In this document: positions 55,500-63,450 of the stretch, in pieces | Layout of the letters: the number at the start of each line of letters is the position of its first letter | Numbering within the stretch: position 1 is the first letter of the stretch | DNA from: Mesorhizobium loti | GTDB lineage: Bacteria; Pseudomonadota; Alphaproteobacteria; Rhizobiales; Rhizobiaceae | Assembly: GCF_002858745.1 (NCBI RefSeq) | Contig: NZ_PJRO01000007.1 | Location: forward strand, 325,922-389,921 | Reading direction: 5' to 3' | Length of the DNA stretch: 64,000 bases | Notes under the pieces: generated by a model | Told to the model about the DNA's origin: nothing | Seen by the model: only the letters and a program-made list of their open reading frames with translations | The model's database searches: none | Made by a program: the position numbers and the translations under genes

Positions 55500-56372
55500 C
55501 TAGCGCTGCTGCTTCACCTGGTTGATCGAGCTGCGCAATCCCGCCCGTAGCGCCTCGTCGTCGCCTTGCTCGACACCGAACAGCACATCCAGCAGCGGAA
55601 ACGTGAAATGATAGAAAGTCATGCGATCTCGCATGGCCTTGGATATCGGCGTGTGCAGTTCGACCAAAGCGAGAAAGTCATCGCCAAAACCCGCGGCGAG
55701 GCTGGCGAAATCATAAGCGGGATCGCCGACTCCACAGCCTGCGAAGTCGATCACCCCTGAAAGCCGGCCATCCTGCACAAGGATGTTGCCGGCGCCGAAA
55801 TCGCCATGGATGATCGCTCTGGCAGGCATGCCTGGAGCGGACAGGAAGGCACGGAATCGCTGCCGTAAACCCGCGGTTATATCCGCGGGTAACAGTGGGA
55901 AGGCATGTTCTTCGCACTGTCGGAGCATCTGATGCCATTCGGCCAGCGGATCGACATCCTCGATGTCAGGCAGTAGCGTTACCGGCAGTGCATGCAATGC
56001 CGTCAGGAAAGCTGCCAGATCCCGTGCGAAGGCTTGTCGTTCCTCGTGAGGCAGCATGCCGGGATCGGTTATCGGCTCACCGGCCAGTTTGCGGTGGATG
56101 GAGAGGACATGACCGCCGACGTCCCGCAACTCCAGAACGGGCACCAGCAGTGGCAAGTGCGGGCGCAGTGTGGCCAGGACATTGGCCTCTCGCGTCAATT
56201 CGCGAACGCCGGATGAATAATAGGGTTGCCGCACGATCATCTCGCCGAAGTCGAGCACGAGATTGTTCTGTCCCGTCGAAACCACCTTCGGCGATGGCGG
56301 CAGCTTCAGTGCCGCCGCGATCTCGGCAGGCGTCGGCCGGTCCGCGATCAGAGTGTCGTGCGGTCTGCTCAC
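55500..56372 (-). CDS. Aminoglycoside phosphotransferase-family kinase
   Basis: The 290-residue APH-fold kinase starts at GTG 56372 overlapping the GNAT stop by 4 bases. The catalytic loop is IIHGDFGAGNILV (His, Asp and Asn present), and the metal-binding Asp is in VIDFAGCGVGDPAYDF. An APH-type N-lobe precedes them. The acceptor could be an antibiotic or a metabolite; antibiotic resistance is not implied by the fold alone. It is coupled to an acetyltransferase gene, a pairing also seen in small-molecule modification loci. Confidence 0.85.
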   Translation of the reverse strand: MSRPHDTLIADRPTPAEIAAALKLPPSPKVVSTGQNNLVLDFGEMIVRQPYYSSGVRELTREANVLATLRPHLPLLVPVLELRDVGGHVLSIHRKLAGEPITDPGMLPHEERQAFARDLAAFLTALHALPVTLLPDIEDVDPLAEWHQMLRQCEEHAFPLLPADITAGLRQRFRAFLSAPGMPARAIIHGDFGAGNILVQDGRLSGVIDFAGCGVGDPAYDFASLAAGFGDDFLALVELHTPISKAMRDRMTFYHFTFPLLDVLFGVEQGDDEALRAGLRSSINQVKQQR

Positions 56373-56881
56373 AGCGGTTTCGTCAGCCAAAGGATGAGGT
56401 CGTCGTCGACGCGCACCAACTGATCGGGAGCGACCAGCGTCTCGCCATAGGTGATTCCGCGCCCGTCCGGAAGATAACCCAGCCTGATATAGAGCCGTTG
56501 CGCCGCGCCGTAATCGGCATAGAGGCCGACGCCCAGGCCGATCGCCGCCCTGCCGGCCGAAGCGGCGAGCTGTTCGAAGCGGCCGATCATCGCCGTGGCG
56601 ATACCACCACCGCGCGCTGAATGCGCAACAACCAGATTGTTGATTTCGGGAATCCCAACGGCCTTGAATGGCGGATAGCCCGACTGCCACAGCAGCGTGC
56701 CATAGCCGACAATGTCCTGCCCCTGCAAAGCAAGCAGAATAATGCGGCAGCCCTCGACGGCATCGGCAAGATAGCCCTGCCAGAGAACGGGATCGGGATT
56801 CCAGGCCGGCCCGCCGTCGGTCGCAGCGATCCGATCCAGATCGTCGGCGTCGAGGGTCCTGATGGTGAAGCTGTCCGTCAT
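56369..56881 (-). CDS. GNAT-family N-acetyltransferase
   Basis: The 170-residue protein starts at ATG 56881. It has a GNAT fold with acetyl-CoA binding motif A (NLVVAHSARGGGIATAMIGR, where R-G-G-G-I-A matches Q/RxxGxG/A). The core strand is GYGTLLW. The substrate is unknown. The stop overlaps the start of the phosphotransferase gene. Confidence 0.85.
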   Translation of the reverse strand: MTDSFTIRTLDADDLDRIAATDGGPAWNPDPVLWQGYLADAVEGCRIILLALQGQDIVGYGTLLWQSGYPPFKAVGIPEINNLVVAHSARGGGIATAMIGRFEQLAASAGRAAIGLGVGLYADYGAAQRLYIRLGYLPDGRGITYGETLVAPDQLVRVDDDLILWLTKPL

Positions 56882-57028
56882 CGCCGCCAGTCTTTCATCG
56901 CCAATGTCCGCACAGATGGCCCTGGCTCCTGTCGGAAGCAACTCCATGGCATGGTCCAGACGACAATGACGGAACCGGCCAGGCAAAGCCGGCCGGCCCG
57001 ATTGCCCCAATCGTCAGAGACAGGCGCG

Positions 57029-58204
57029 CTAAAGCCCGGACAATTTCTCGATCCCGGACAGGATGCGATACGCCGCCTTTATCCGCGCCGGGATCGGATA
57101 GTTCCTGTTCGCCAGGATGACGATGCCGACCTTCCTGGCCGGAACGAAAGCGGCATAGGAAGCAAAGCCGTTGGTCGAGCCGGTCTTGTTGAGCCAGGCA
57201 TCGGCGCCCGCCGGAACCGGGGGCTCAAGTTTCTCGGCCTTTTGCGGCTTGAACGCCATGTCGGCCGAGTTGCCGGCCAAAAGCCGATCGAGAGTGGTTG
57301 GATAGGAATAGCTTTCCCAGCCCAGCCCTTGAGTCATCTCACCGATCTTGTAGTAGCCGATATGCGTGGCCGCGATGGCACGACGCAGATTTTCATCCGC
57401 GACCTGGCCAACGATGTTCGCCTCGACAAAACGGATCAGATCGGGAGCGGTGGTCTTGATGCCGTAAGCTTCCGAATCCAGAACGCCAGGCGAGACGCGA
57501 ATGGGCTTGCCGGCTTTCGTATAACCGAGGGCATAATCACCCATTCGCTCCTTCGGAACATGGATGAAGGTGTTGGACAGGCCAAGCTTCGGCAGCAAAG
57601 TTCCCTCCATCAGCGCATCGAAGGACTTGCCCATGCTTTCCGCCGCCAGATATCCGAACAGGCCGATACTGGGGTTTGAATAGCGACGATGCGTGCCGGC
57701 GGCGAACTCCGGTTTCCAGGCCCGGAAATAGGCGATCATGCCATCCTGGTTGGTGACTTCATCCGGGACCTGCAGCGGCAGGCCGCCCGCTGTGTAGGTG
57801 CCGAGGTCGAGGACATCGATCTTGTCGAGGGCACTGCCGGAAAGCGCAGGCAGATAGGCGCTCGCCTTTTCAGACAGGGAGAACGTGCCGCTTTCGGCGG
57901 CATAGGCAGCCAGCGTCGCGGCAAAGGTCTTCGATACCGAACCGACCTCGAAAATGGTCTTCTCGGTGACCTTCTGGCCGCTTTCCCTGGAAGCGACGCC
58001 GTAGCCGAAGAAAAACCGCTTGCCGTTGACCGTGATGGCCACGGCCATGCCGGGCAGGTCGTTTTCCTTCATCACCGGCCGCACGGTCTTGTTCACCAGT
58101 TGCTCGAGCTGGCGCTCGGCATCCTTGCCGTCCGCGGCATGGGCATTGGCCCCGAGTTGCAGCAGTCCGGTCGCAACGATCCCCACTGTGAGAATTCTGG
58201 TCAT
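57029..58204 (-). CDS. ampC: Class C beta-lactamase (AmpC family)
   Basis: The 391-residue periplasmic serine beta-lactamase starts at ATG 58204 behind AGGGA. It has a signal peptide (LTVGIVATGLLQLGANAHA). The active-site motifs are Ser89-Val-Ser-Lys92 in EVGSVSKTF, Tyr in RRYSNPS, and KTG in WLNKTGSTNG; all are intact. The length fits class C enzymes. It lies 31 bases downstream of a class A beta-lactamase gene on the same strand, under a divergent AmpR-type gene. Confidence 0.92.
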   Translation of the reverse strand: MTRILTVGIVATGLLQLGANAHAADGKDAERQLEQLVNKTVRPVMKENDLPGMAVAITVNGKRFFFGYGVASRESGQKVTEKTIFEVGSVSKTFAATLAAYAAESGTFSLSEKASAYLPALSGSALDKIDVLDLGTYTAGGLPLQVPDEVTNQDGMIAYFRAWKPEFAAGTHRRYSNPSIGLFGYLAAESMGKSFDALMEGTLLPKLGLSNTFIHVPKERMGDYALGYTKAGKPIRVSPGVLDSEAYGIKTTAPDLIRFVEANIVGQVADENLRRAIAATHIGYYKIGEMTQGLGWESYSYPTTLDRLLAGNSADMAFKPQKAEKLEPPVPAGADAWLNKTGSTNGFASYAAFVPARKVGIVILANRNYPIPARIKAAYRILSGIEKLSGL

Positions 58205-58235
58205 GGTCCCTGGATCCTTCGATAAGTCGGTCATG

Positions 58236-59132
58236 TCAAACCTGCGATGCAATACGGCCGATCTCGGCGATGACGGCGTCGCGCTCCTTCGACGAGATCT
58301 TCGGGATTTCGCAATAGACCGTCACGATCAGCGGAGCCCGATCCTGCGGCCAGATGACCGCGATGTCGTTGGCATTGCCGTGTTCATCGCCATTGGTGCC
58401 GGTCTTGTCACCGACAAGCCAGTCCCCCGGCAGCCCGGCGCGCAACCGCTTGTCGCCTGTCTTGTTGGTGATCAGCCACGCCGCCAGTTGAGAACGCGAT
58501 GCGGCCGACAGGACATCGGTGAACAGCAGCTTGCGCAGGGTTTCCGCCATCGCTGCCGCTGTGGTGGTGTCGCGCTGGTCATCGGGGCCGTCGTGAATGT
58601 TGAGCTCGGGTTCGATCCTGTCGAGGCGTGTGACGTCGTCACCAAGACGGCGACAGAAGGCCGTCAGCGCGGCCGGACCGCCAAAGCGGGCGAGCAGCAG
58701 ATTGGCGGCACTGTTGTCGCTGATCGTGACTGTCGCATCGCACAGTTCGGCAATCGTCAGACCCGGTCCGTCGGCATGCGGCTTGGTCACCGGCGAGTGA
58801 ACCGCAACGAGGTCTTTGCTGGTGAAGGCGATCCGCTCATCCGGCTTGGCTTCCCCCTTGTCGATGCGCGCAAGAACCAAGGCGGCCAGCAGCGCCTTGA
58901 ACGTGCTGCACATGAGGATGCGCTCGTCAGCCCGGTGCTGGATGCGTTTGCCGCTGCCAAGATCGAGGATCGTGACGCAGAAACGGCCCGGGTGCTTGCG
59001 CTCCAACTCGGCGAGCTTGTTTTCAGCCTCGCCGCCGCGCTCGGCGCGGGCGATCGAACTGAATGCCGCCAGGGTCGGGATGGCAAGGAGGCTGCCGGCA
59101 AGGGCTTGCCGGCGCGAGAAGGACATCGTCAT
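58236..59132 (-). CDS. Class A beta-lactamase
   Basis: The 298-residue enzyme starts at ATG 59132. Tat-type signal SRRQALAGSLLAIP leads the protein. The motifs are nucleophile Ser76 with Lys79 (MCSTFK), SDN (ISDNSA), Glu in EPELN, and KTG (DKTGTNG); all are intact. Cys75 is the residue before the nucleophile, but no partner Cys is found after the KTG motif, so the carbapenemase-type disulfide is absent. It is the first gene after the divergent regulator and shares its operon with the class C enzyme. Confidence 0.93.
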   Translation of the reverse strand: MTMSFSRRQALAGSLLAIPTLAAFSSIARAERGGEAENKLAELERKHPGRFCVTILDLGSGKRIQHRADERILMCSTFKALLAALVLARIDKGEAKPDERIAFTSKDLVAVHSPVTKPHADGPGLTIAELCDATVTISDNSAANLLLARFGGPAALTAFCRRLGDDVTRLDRIEPELNIHDGPDDQRDTTTAAAMAETLRKLLFTDVLSAASRSQLAAWLITNKTGDKRLRAGLPGDWLVGDKTGTNGDEHGNANDIAVIWPQDRAPLIVTVYCEIPKISSKERDAVIAEIGRIASQV

Positions 59133-59302
59133 TCGCGTGTTCCATATCTGCATTGATTGAAAGAGAGGAACGAACGCCGACGAATCCCCGATCCGTGACC
59201 AACTCCCAATCGCTACTCTCAGGAGCGACTATGGCGATGCCACTTGCCCCAGGCAAACGATCAATTCTAAGCTCTGACATGAGAAGAACTTGGTCATAGC
59301 CG

Positions 59303-60181
59303 ATGGAAGTTTCGCAACTGCCGCTCAATGCCCTGCGTGCCTTCGAGGCTTCGGCGCGCCATTGCAGCTTCACCCGGGCCGGTCTCGAACTGCGCGTCAC
59401 GCAGACCGCGATCAGCCATCAGATCAAGGCGCTGGAGGACGCAATGGGGGTAACCCTGTTCAAGCGGCTGCCGCGCGGGCTGGCGATGACCGACGAGGGC
59501 CAGGCGCTGCTGCCGGTGCTCACCGATGCATTCAGGCGCATGAGCGCCACCTTGAGCCAGTTCGAGGAGGGCAACTATCGCGAAATCCTGACGGTGGGCG
59601 TGGTCGGCACCTTCGCGATCGGCTGGCTGCTGCCACGGCTCAATGCGTTCAAGGAACAGCACCCGCATCTCGACCTGCGCCTCAAGACAAACAACAACCG
59701 CTCCGACATCCTGCTCGACGGGCTCGATTTCTTCGTCCGTTTCGGCGACGGTGCCTGGCACGGCACGGAAGCCTTTCACCTCATGGATGCCCCGCTTTCG
59801 CCGGTCTGCGCGCCGGCGCTGCAATCCGGCCTCGACACCCCGGCCGATCTGGCGAATGCCGAACTGCTGCGATCCTACCGGATCGACGAATGGAAGCTGT
59901 GGTTCAGGGCTGCCGGGCTCGGCGCGCCAAGCCTGCGCGGCTGGATGTTCGATTCCTCGCTGACGCTGGTCGAGGCGGCAGCACGTGGGGTCGGCGTCGC
60001 GCTCGTTCCGGTGGCCATGTTCAGCCACGACATCGCGACAGGACGGATCGTGCAACCTTTCGACATCGCCGTGCACACCGGCAGCTACTGGCTGACACGG
60101 CTGAAATCGCGCGAAGAGACACCGGCCATGACCGCGTTCCGGGAATGGCTGGTCGACACCACGGACGCCGACCGGGCTTGA
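59303..60181 (+). CDS. ampR: AmpR-type LysR regulator
   Basis: The 292-residue LysR regulator starts with LPLNALRAFEASARHCSFTR and helix-turn-helix ELRVTQTAISHQIKALEDAM, closely resembling AmpR. AmpR switches beta-lactamase genes on when muropeptides displace UDP-MurNAc-pentapeptide. It is divergent from the class A beta-lactamase gene with 170 bases between. In that gap TCGCT (59210-59214) and AGCGA (59224-59228) form an inverted repeat that could be part of the operator. Confidence 0.92.
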   Translation: MEVSQLPLNALRAFEASARHCSFTRAGLELRVTQTAISHQIKALEDAMGVTLFKRLPRGLAMTDEGQALLPVLTDAFRRMSATLSQFEEGNYREILTVGVVGTFAIGWLLPRLNAFKEQHPHLDLRLKTNNNRSDILLDGLDFFVRFGDGAWHGTEAFHLMDAPLSPVCAPALQSGLDTPADLANAELLRSYRIDEWKLWFRAAGLGAPSLRGWMFDSSLTLVEAAARGVGVALVPVAMFSHDIATGRIVQPFDIAVHTGSYWLTRLKSREETPAMTAFREWLVDTTDADRA

Positions 60182-60193
60182 TCGACGCCGGTC

Positions 60194-61012
60194 TTAGGGC
60201 ACAGCCCGCATCGGTTCGCCCGGACGATAGTTCATTGCGATCTTGTTGCCTGCGGTCTGGCCGCCGTCGATCGGCAGCACCGCGCCAGTGATGAAACTCG
60301 CCGCGTCCGAACAGAGCCACAGCACCGCGCTGGCGACTTCCTCGACCCGTCCGATGCGGCGCATCGGCGTTGCAAGCCCGGCCTGGCGCTGTGCTTCCGG
60401 TCCAGCCGCCTCGAGATGATGCGTGAGGATCGGGCCGGGCGCGACGACATTGATGCGGATGCCTTGGTCGGCATAGTCGAGTGCTGCCGCCTTGGTGAGA
60501 CCGATGATGCCGGCCTTGCCGGCGACGTAGCCCGCCAGACCGGAAGTGCCATTGACGCCGGCAACGGAAGCCATGTTGACGATGGCACCCCCACCGCCCT
60601 GCAGCATCGCGGCGATCTCATGCCGCATGCCGATGAAGGTGCCGCCGATATTGGTGCGAATGCCACGCTCGAACCCTTCCAGATCGAGGCTGGCGAGCAG
60701 CGCCGGCCGCGGACCGTCGGTGGCGTTGTTGAAGGCCGCATCCAGCCTGCCGAATTCAGCGACAGTCCGCTCGACTGCCCGCGCCATCTGCTCGTCATCG
60801 CCAACGTCGGCCCGGATGGCGATGGCCTTGCCGCCACTTGCCCGGATGTCGCGCGCCAGTGCCTCGATCAGTTCGCCGGTGCGCGCAATCAGAACAACGG
60901 CGGCGCCAGCGGCAGCAAACGCCTGCGCGGTCGCCGCCCCGATGCCCTTGCTGGCACCGGCTACCAGCGCAACCTTGTCCACAAACGACGCGGCCCTTTT
61001 CAACTCAGTCAT
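60194..61012 (-). CDS. Short-chain dehydrogenase/reductase
   Basis: This 272-residue classical SDR has the NAD(P) motif GASKGIGAATAQ (about residues 19-30), the NNA motif in AFNNATDG, and the catalytic Tyr-x-x-x-Lys in GLAGYVAGKAGI (about 161-165). It is related to 3-oxoacyl-ACP reductases and glucose dehydrogenases, with unknown substrate. It starts at ATG 61012 and is divergent from a MarR regulator. Confidence 0.9.
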   Translation of the reverse strand: MTELKRAASFVDKVALVAGASKGIGAATAQAFAAAGAAVVLIARTGELIEALARDIRASGGKAIAIRADVGDDEQMARAVERTVAEFGRLDAAFNNATDGPRPALLASLDLEGFERGIRTNIGGTFIGMRHEIAAMLQGGGGAIVNMASVAGVNGTSGLAGYVAGKAGIIGLTKAAALDYADQGIRINVVAPGPILTHHLEAAGPEAQRQAGLATPMRRIGRVEEVASAVLWLCSDAASFITGAVLPIDGGQTAGNKIAMNYRPGEPMRAVP

Positions 61013-61052
61013 GTCTGCCTCGGATTTGACCCTTCGATTTATTTAAAGTAGT

Positions 61053-61063
61053 ACCAATATGGT
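61053..61063. promoter_or_regulatory. Candidate MarR operator between SDR and MarR genes
   Basis: ACCA and TGGT around ATA form a small symmetric site at 61053-61063 inside an AT-rich patch. AAAGT and ACTTT flank it at 61045-61049 and 61073-61077. It lies in the 78-base gap between the divergent SDR and MarR genes. The size fits a MarR dimer site; this is tentative. Confidence 0.3.
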
Positions 61064-61090
61064 GAGAGTCAAACTTTTAGAGACAGTGTG

Positions 61091-61534
61091 ATGACAGGCT
61101 CCGACAGCGCAGCCGCAGTCTGGCGGCTGATGTTCGATTTTTTCATGCGCTCGGCGCCGGAACGCACCGAAAGCTTGCGGCAACGCGGCCTGACACCCAA
61201 TGACGCGAGAGCACTTTCCAGCCTCGACGGCCCGGAAGGCAGGCCGATCGGCGAGTTGGCCCGGCAATGGAAAAGCGATCCCTCGAACACGACATGGGTC
61301 GTCGACCGACTCGAGAAGGCCGGGTTGGTCGAACGCAATGCCTCGCCGGAGGATCGCCGCGTCAAGCTGGTGATGCTCACGGCGAAAGGCCGCAGGACGC
61401 GCGACGAATTGCTAGCTGAATTCCGTAAGCCGCCCCGCGAAATCACCGCACTCGACGCTGATGATCTCGCCGCGCTGGAGCGGATCTTCGTGAAGATCAG
61501 CGCCGCGGCAACCCCGGCCGAAGACAAACTTTAG
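61091..61534 (+). CDS. MarR-family transcriptional regulator
   Basis: The 147-residue winged-helix regulator has the recognition region IGELARQWKSDPSNTTWVVDRLEKAG followed by the wing ASPEDRRVKLVMLT. GTG one codon earlier is an alternative start. It probably represses the divergent SDR gene until a phenolic or other small ligand binds. Confidence 0.88.
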   Translation: MTGSDSAAAVWRLMFDFFMRSAPERTESLRQRGLTPNDARALSSLDGPEGRPIGELARQWKSDPSNTTWVVDRLEKAGLVERNASPEDRRVKLVMLTAKGRRTRDELLAEFRKPPREITALDADDLAALERIFVKISAAATPAEDKL

Positions 61535-61546
61535 GCGCGCAGAGAC

Positions 61547-61765
61547 TTAGTCATCATTGGCGGCATTGAGTTCGTCGGGCCGGAGCCCCTCATCCTCCTG
61601 GCGCGGCCAGGGCAGGAACTCCCTCTCGAAGCCATCGCCGCCGAAATAGTCGAGCGCACGATGCGCCTCGGCACCGTTGAAGGCAGCCTTGTCGATCAGA
61701 TGCGCGATCACTTCCCGCGCCTGGGCGAGTTTTTCCTTCAGCTCGGTGACGGTGTTCTCGGCCAT
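61547..61765 (-). CDS. Small conserved-looking protein (72 aa)
   Basis: The product is 72 residues from ATG 61765 behind AGGAG, a better start than the longer open frame reaching 62122 across trpF. It has an amphipathic helix at the N-terminus (NTVTELKEKLAQAREVIAHL, residues 4-23), which may be coiled coil, and an acidic C-terminal end. I do not recognise the family. It reads divergently from trpF with 115 bases between. Confidence 0.65.
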   Translation of the reverse strand: MAENTVTELKEKLAQAREVIAHLIDKAAFNGAEAHRALDYFGGDGFEREFLPWPRQEDEGLRPDELNAANDD

Positions 61766-61880
61766 GGCGATACTGCTCCTGTTTATCGACAAGGTAACCG
61801 CTTTCGCCATTCCGGCAAATCGTCGCTTTTCCTCGACTTTGCCGGCTTTTCGTGGCACTTGCCAGCGCATGGCACGCGAG

Positions 61881-62543
61881 ATGAACACACGCGATATCAA
61901 GATCTGCGGTCTCAAGACCGACGAGGCGTTGGCGGCCGCACTCGACAATGGCGCCAGCCATGTTGGTTTCATCTTCTTCGCCAAGAGCCCGCGCAACATA
62001 ACGCCAACCGATGCAGGACGCCTGCGCCAGACGGCTCTGGGCCGGGCCAAGGCGGTTGCGGTCACCGTCGATGCCGATGACACCTTCCTTGACGAGATCG
62101 TGGCGGCAATGACACCCGACATGCTGCAGCTGCATGGCTCGGAAAGCCCCGAACGCGTGGCGGAGGTGAAGGCCCGTTATGGCCTGCCGGTCATGAAGGC
62201 GTTTTCACTGCGGGAAGCCGGCGACCTGGCCGCCATCGCACCTTATCGCGGCGTCGCCGACCGTTTCCTGTTCGATGCCAAACCACCCAAGGGCTCCGAA
62301 CTGCCCGGCGGCAATGGTGTCTCCTTCGACTGGCGCATCCTGATCGGCCTTGATGCCGATCTCGACTACATGCTTTCGGGGGGCCTCAATGCCGGCAATG
62401 TCGGTGAAGCGCTGGCGATCGCTAATCCGCCCGGTCTCGATATTTCGTCCGGCGTCGAAAGCACGCCCGGGACCAAGGACGTGCGACTGATTGCAGCTTT
62501 CTTCGAGACGGTGCGATCAGCCCAGGCGAAAAGCGCCGCTTGA
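61881..62543 (+). CDS. trpF: Phosphoribosylanthranilate isomerase
   Basis: TrpF catalyses the third committed step of tryptophan synthesis, converting phosphoribosylanthranilate to the ribulose phosphate. The 220-residue TIM barrel has catalytic Cys in IKICGLK and Asp in VTVDADDTF, with phosphate-binding motifs SGGLNAGN and DISSGVE. ATG 61881 is chosen; ATG 61869, four codons upstream, is equally possible. trpB follows at 63451 on the same strand, separated by a gene on the other strand. Confidence 0.95.
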   Translation: MNTRDIKICGLKTDEALAAALDNGASHVGFIFFAKSPRNITPTDAGRLRQTALGRAKAVAVTVDADDTFLDEIVAAMTPDMLQLHGSESPERVAEVKARYGLPVMKAFSLREAGDLAAIAPYRGVADRFLFDAKPPKGSELPGGNGVSFDWRILIGLDADLDYMLSGGLNAGNVGEALAIANPPGLDISSGVESTPGTKDVRLIAAFFETVRSAQAKSAA

Positions 62544-62570
62544 CATCCAGCGAGGCGGCGCTCCGGAACT

Positions 62571-63152
62571 TTAGTTCGTCCGGACCCTGTAGGTCAGCCG
62601 CACGTTGCCTGATTTCAGCCGATCGGGCGCCTCCAGCGTGAGGGCATGACGGCGCCGCACGTCTTTGAACAGGGCTTTTCCAGCGCCCAGGATGATAGGG
62701 GTCACCACCAGCCGCAGTTCGTCGACCAGGCCCGCATCAATCATGCTCGACACCAATGTGGCGCCGCCCACCAGATGCATGTTTTTCCCGGGGCGCCCCT
62801 TCAATGCCCGGATCGCTTCCAGATCGGCGACAATCTGCACGACATCCCAGTTGGTGGTCTTGAGGGTCCGCGAAACCACGAAATGCGGCGTATGGGCCGC
62901 AAACCGCGCATAGTCCCGCTCTCCTGGCGTGGCCGGCCTTCCGGTAAACTCGAGAACGCCATCCGGGTTGGCGATGATCGAGGTCCAATACTGTTCGTAG
63001 CCGGGATACATGCCGCCGCCGAGAATGCAGGCATCGATCTCCGGCGTCACTTCGAACTCGTCTTCCCAACTCGTGATCCAGTCCAGTTCGCCTTGCGGGC
63101 CTTCGATGAAGCCATCGAGGGAAATCTGCAATGCCGCGATGATTTTGCGCAT
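62571..63152 (-). CDS. RibD C-terminal/dihydrofolate reductase-family protein
   Basis: This 193-residue dihydrofolate-reductase-fold protein of the RibD C-terminal family starts at ATG 63152. It has KIIAALQISLDGFIEGP at the N-terminus, ILGGGMYPGYE, and the NADPH-binding HLVGGATLVSSMIDAGLVDELRL near residues 127-149. Family members are NADPH-dependent reductases. It is unlikely to belong to riboflavin synthesis. It is inserted on the opposite strand between trpF and trpB. Confidence 0.85.
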   Translation of the reverse strand: MRKIIAALQISLDGFIEGPQGELDWITSWEDEFEVTPEIDACILGGGMYPGYEQYWTSIIANPDGVLEFTGRPATPGERDYARFAAHTPHFVVSRTLKTTNWDVVQIVADLEAIRALKGRPGKNMHLVGGATLVSSMIDAGLVDELRLVVTPIILGAGKALFKDVRRRHALTLEAPDRLKSGNVRLTYRVRTN

Positions 63153-63170
63153 GTCTTCTGCCTTTCCGTC

Positions 63171-63271
63171 AGAGCAATTCCAGGAAAGCGAGCAGCGGTT
63201 TTCCGTCCGGAATTGCGTAAAAACAAGGACTAGAGCGTTTCCGCGTTTCCGCGAAAAACGGAAACGCTCTA
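63171..63271 (-). repeat. Composite intergenic palindromic repeat, complete copy in inverted orientation
   Basis: Reverse-complemented, this segment reproduces the order seen at 26567-26641: an AGAGCGTTTCC/GGAAACGCTCT stem, a T-rich linker ending in TTTTTACG, and a GCAATTCC...GGAATTGC stem. Here the second part is longer, including GGACGGAAAACCGC. It lies between the RibD-like gene and trpB. The remaining 179 bases to the trpB start show no gene and should hold the trpB promoter. Confidence 0.75.
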
Positions 63272-63450
63272 GTGTTGACGGTTGACGCCGCAGCAATCCG
63301 ACAAATTGGCAGAGATTCTGGATATTGGTCTTATCGAACGTGGCCGGCACCGCGCCAAAAGACGGTCGGTGGTTTACATTTCGCGCCGGAAAGGATTAAG
63401 CGATAATCGAGAAACCGGCCTGTTGCCGGCAGTTGCAGCTGGAAATCCTC

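Noticed and set aside
58236..59132. Carbapenemase-type class A enzyme, suggested by Cys before the active Ser
   Set aside because: No partner Cys is present after the KTG motif (sequence TNGDEHG), so the defining disulfide cannot form. Cys at this position is common in ordinary class A enzymes.
61766..62122. Long form of the small minus-strand gene at 61547
   Set aside because: The extension runs antisense through the trpF start. A good ribosome binding site supports the 72-residue form.
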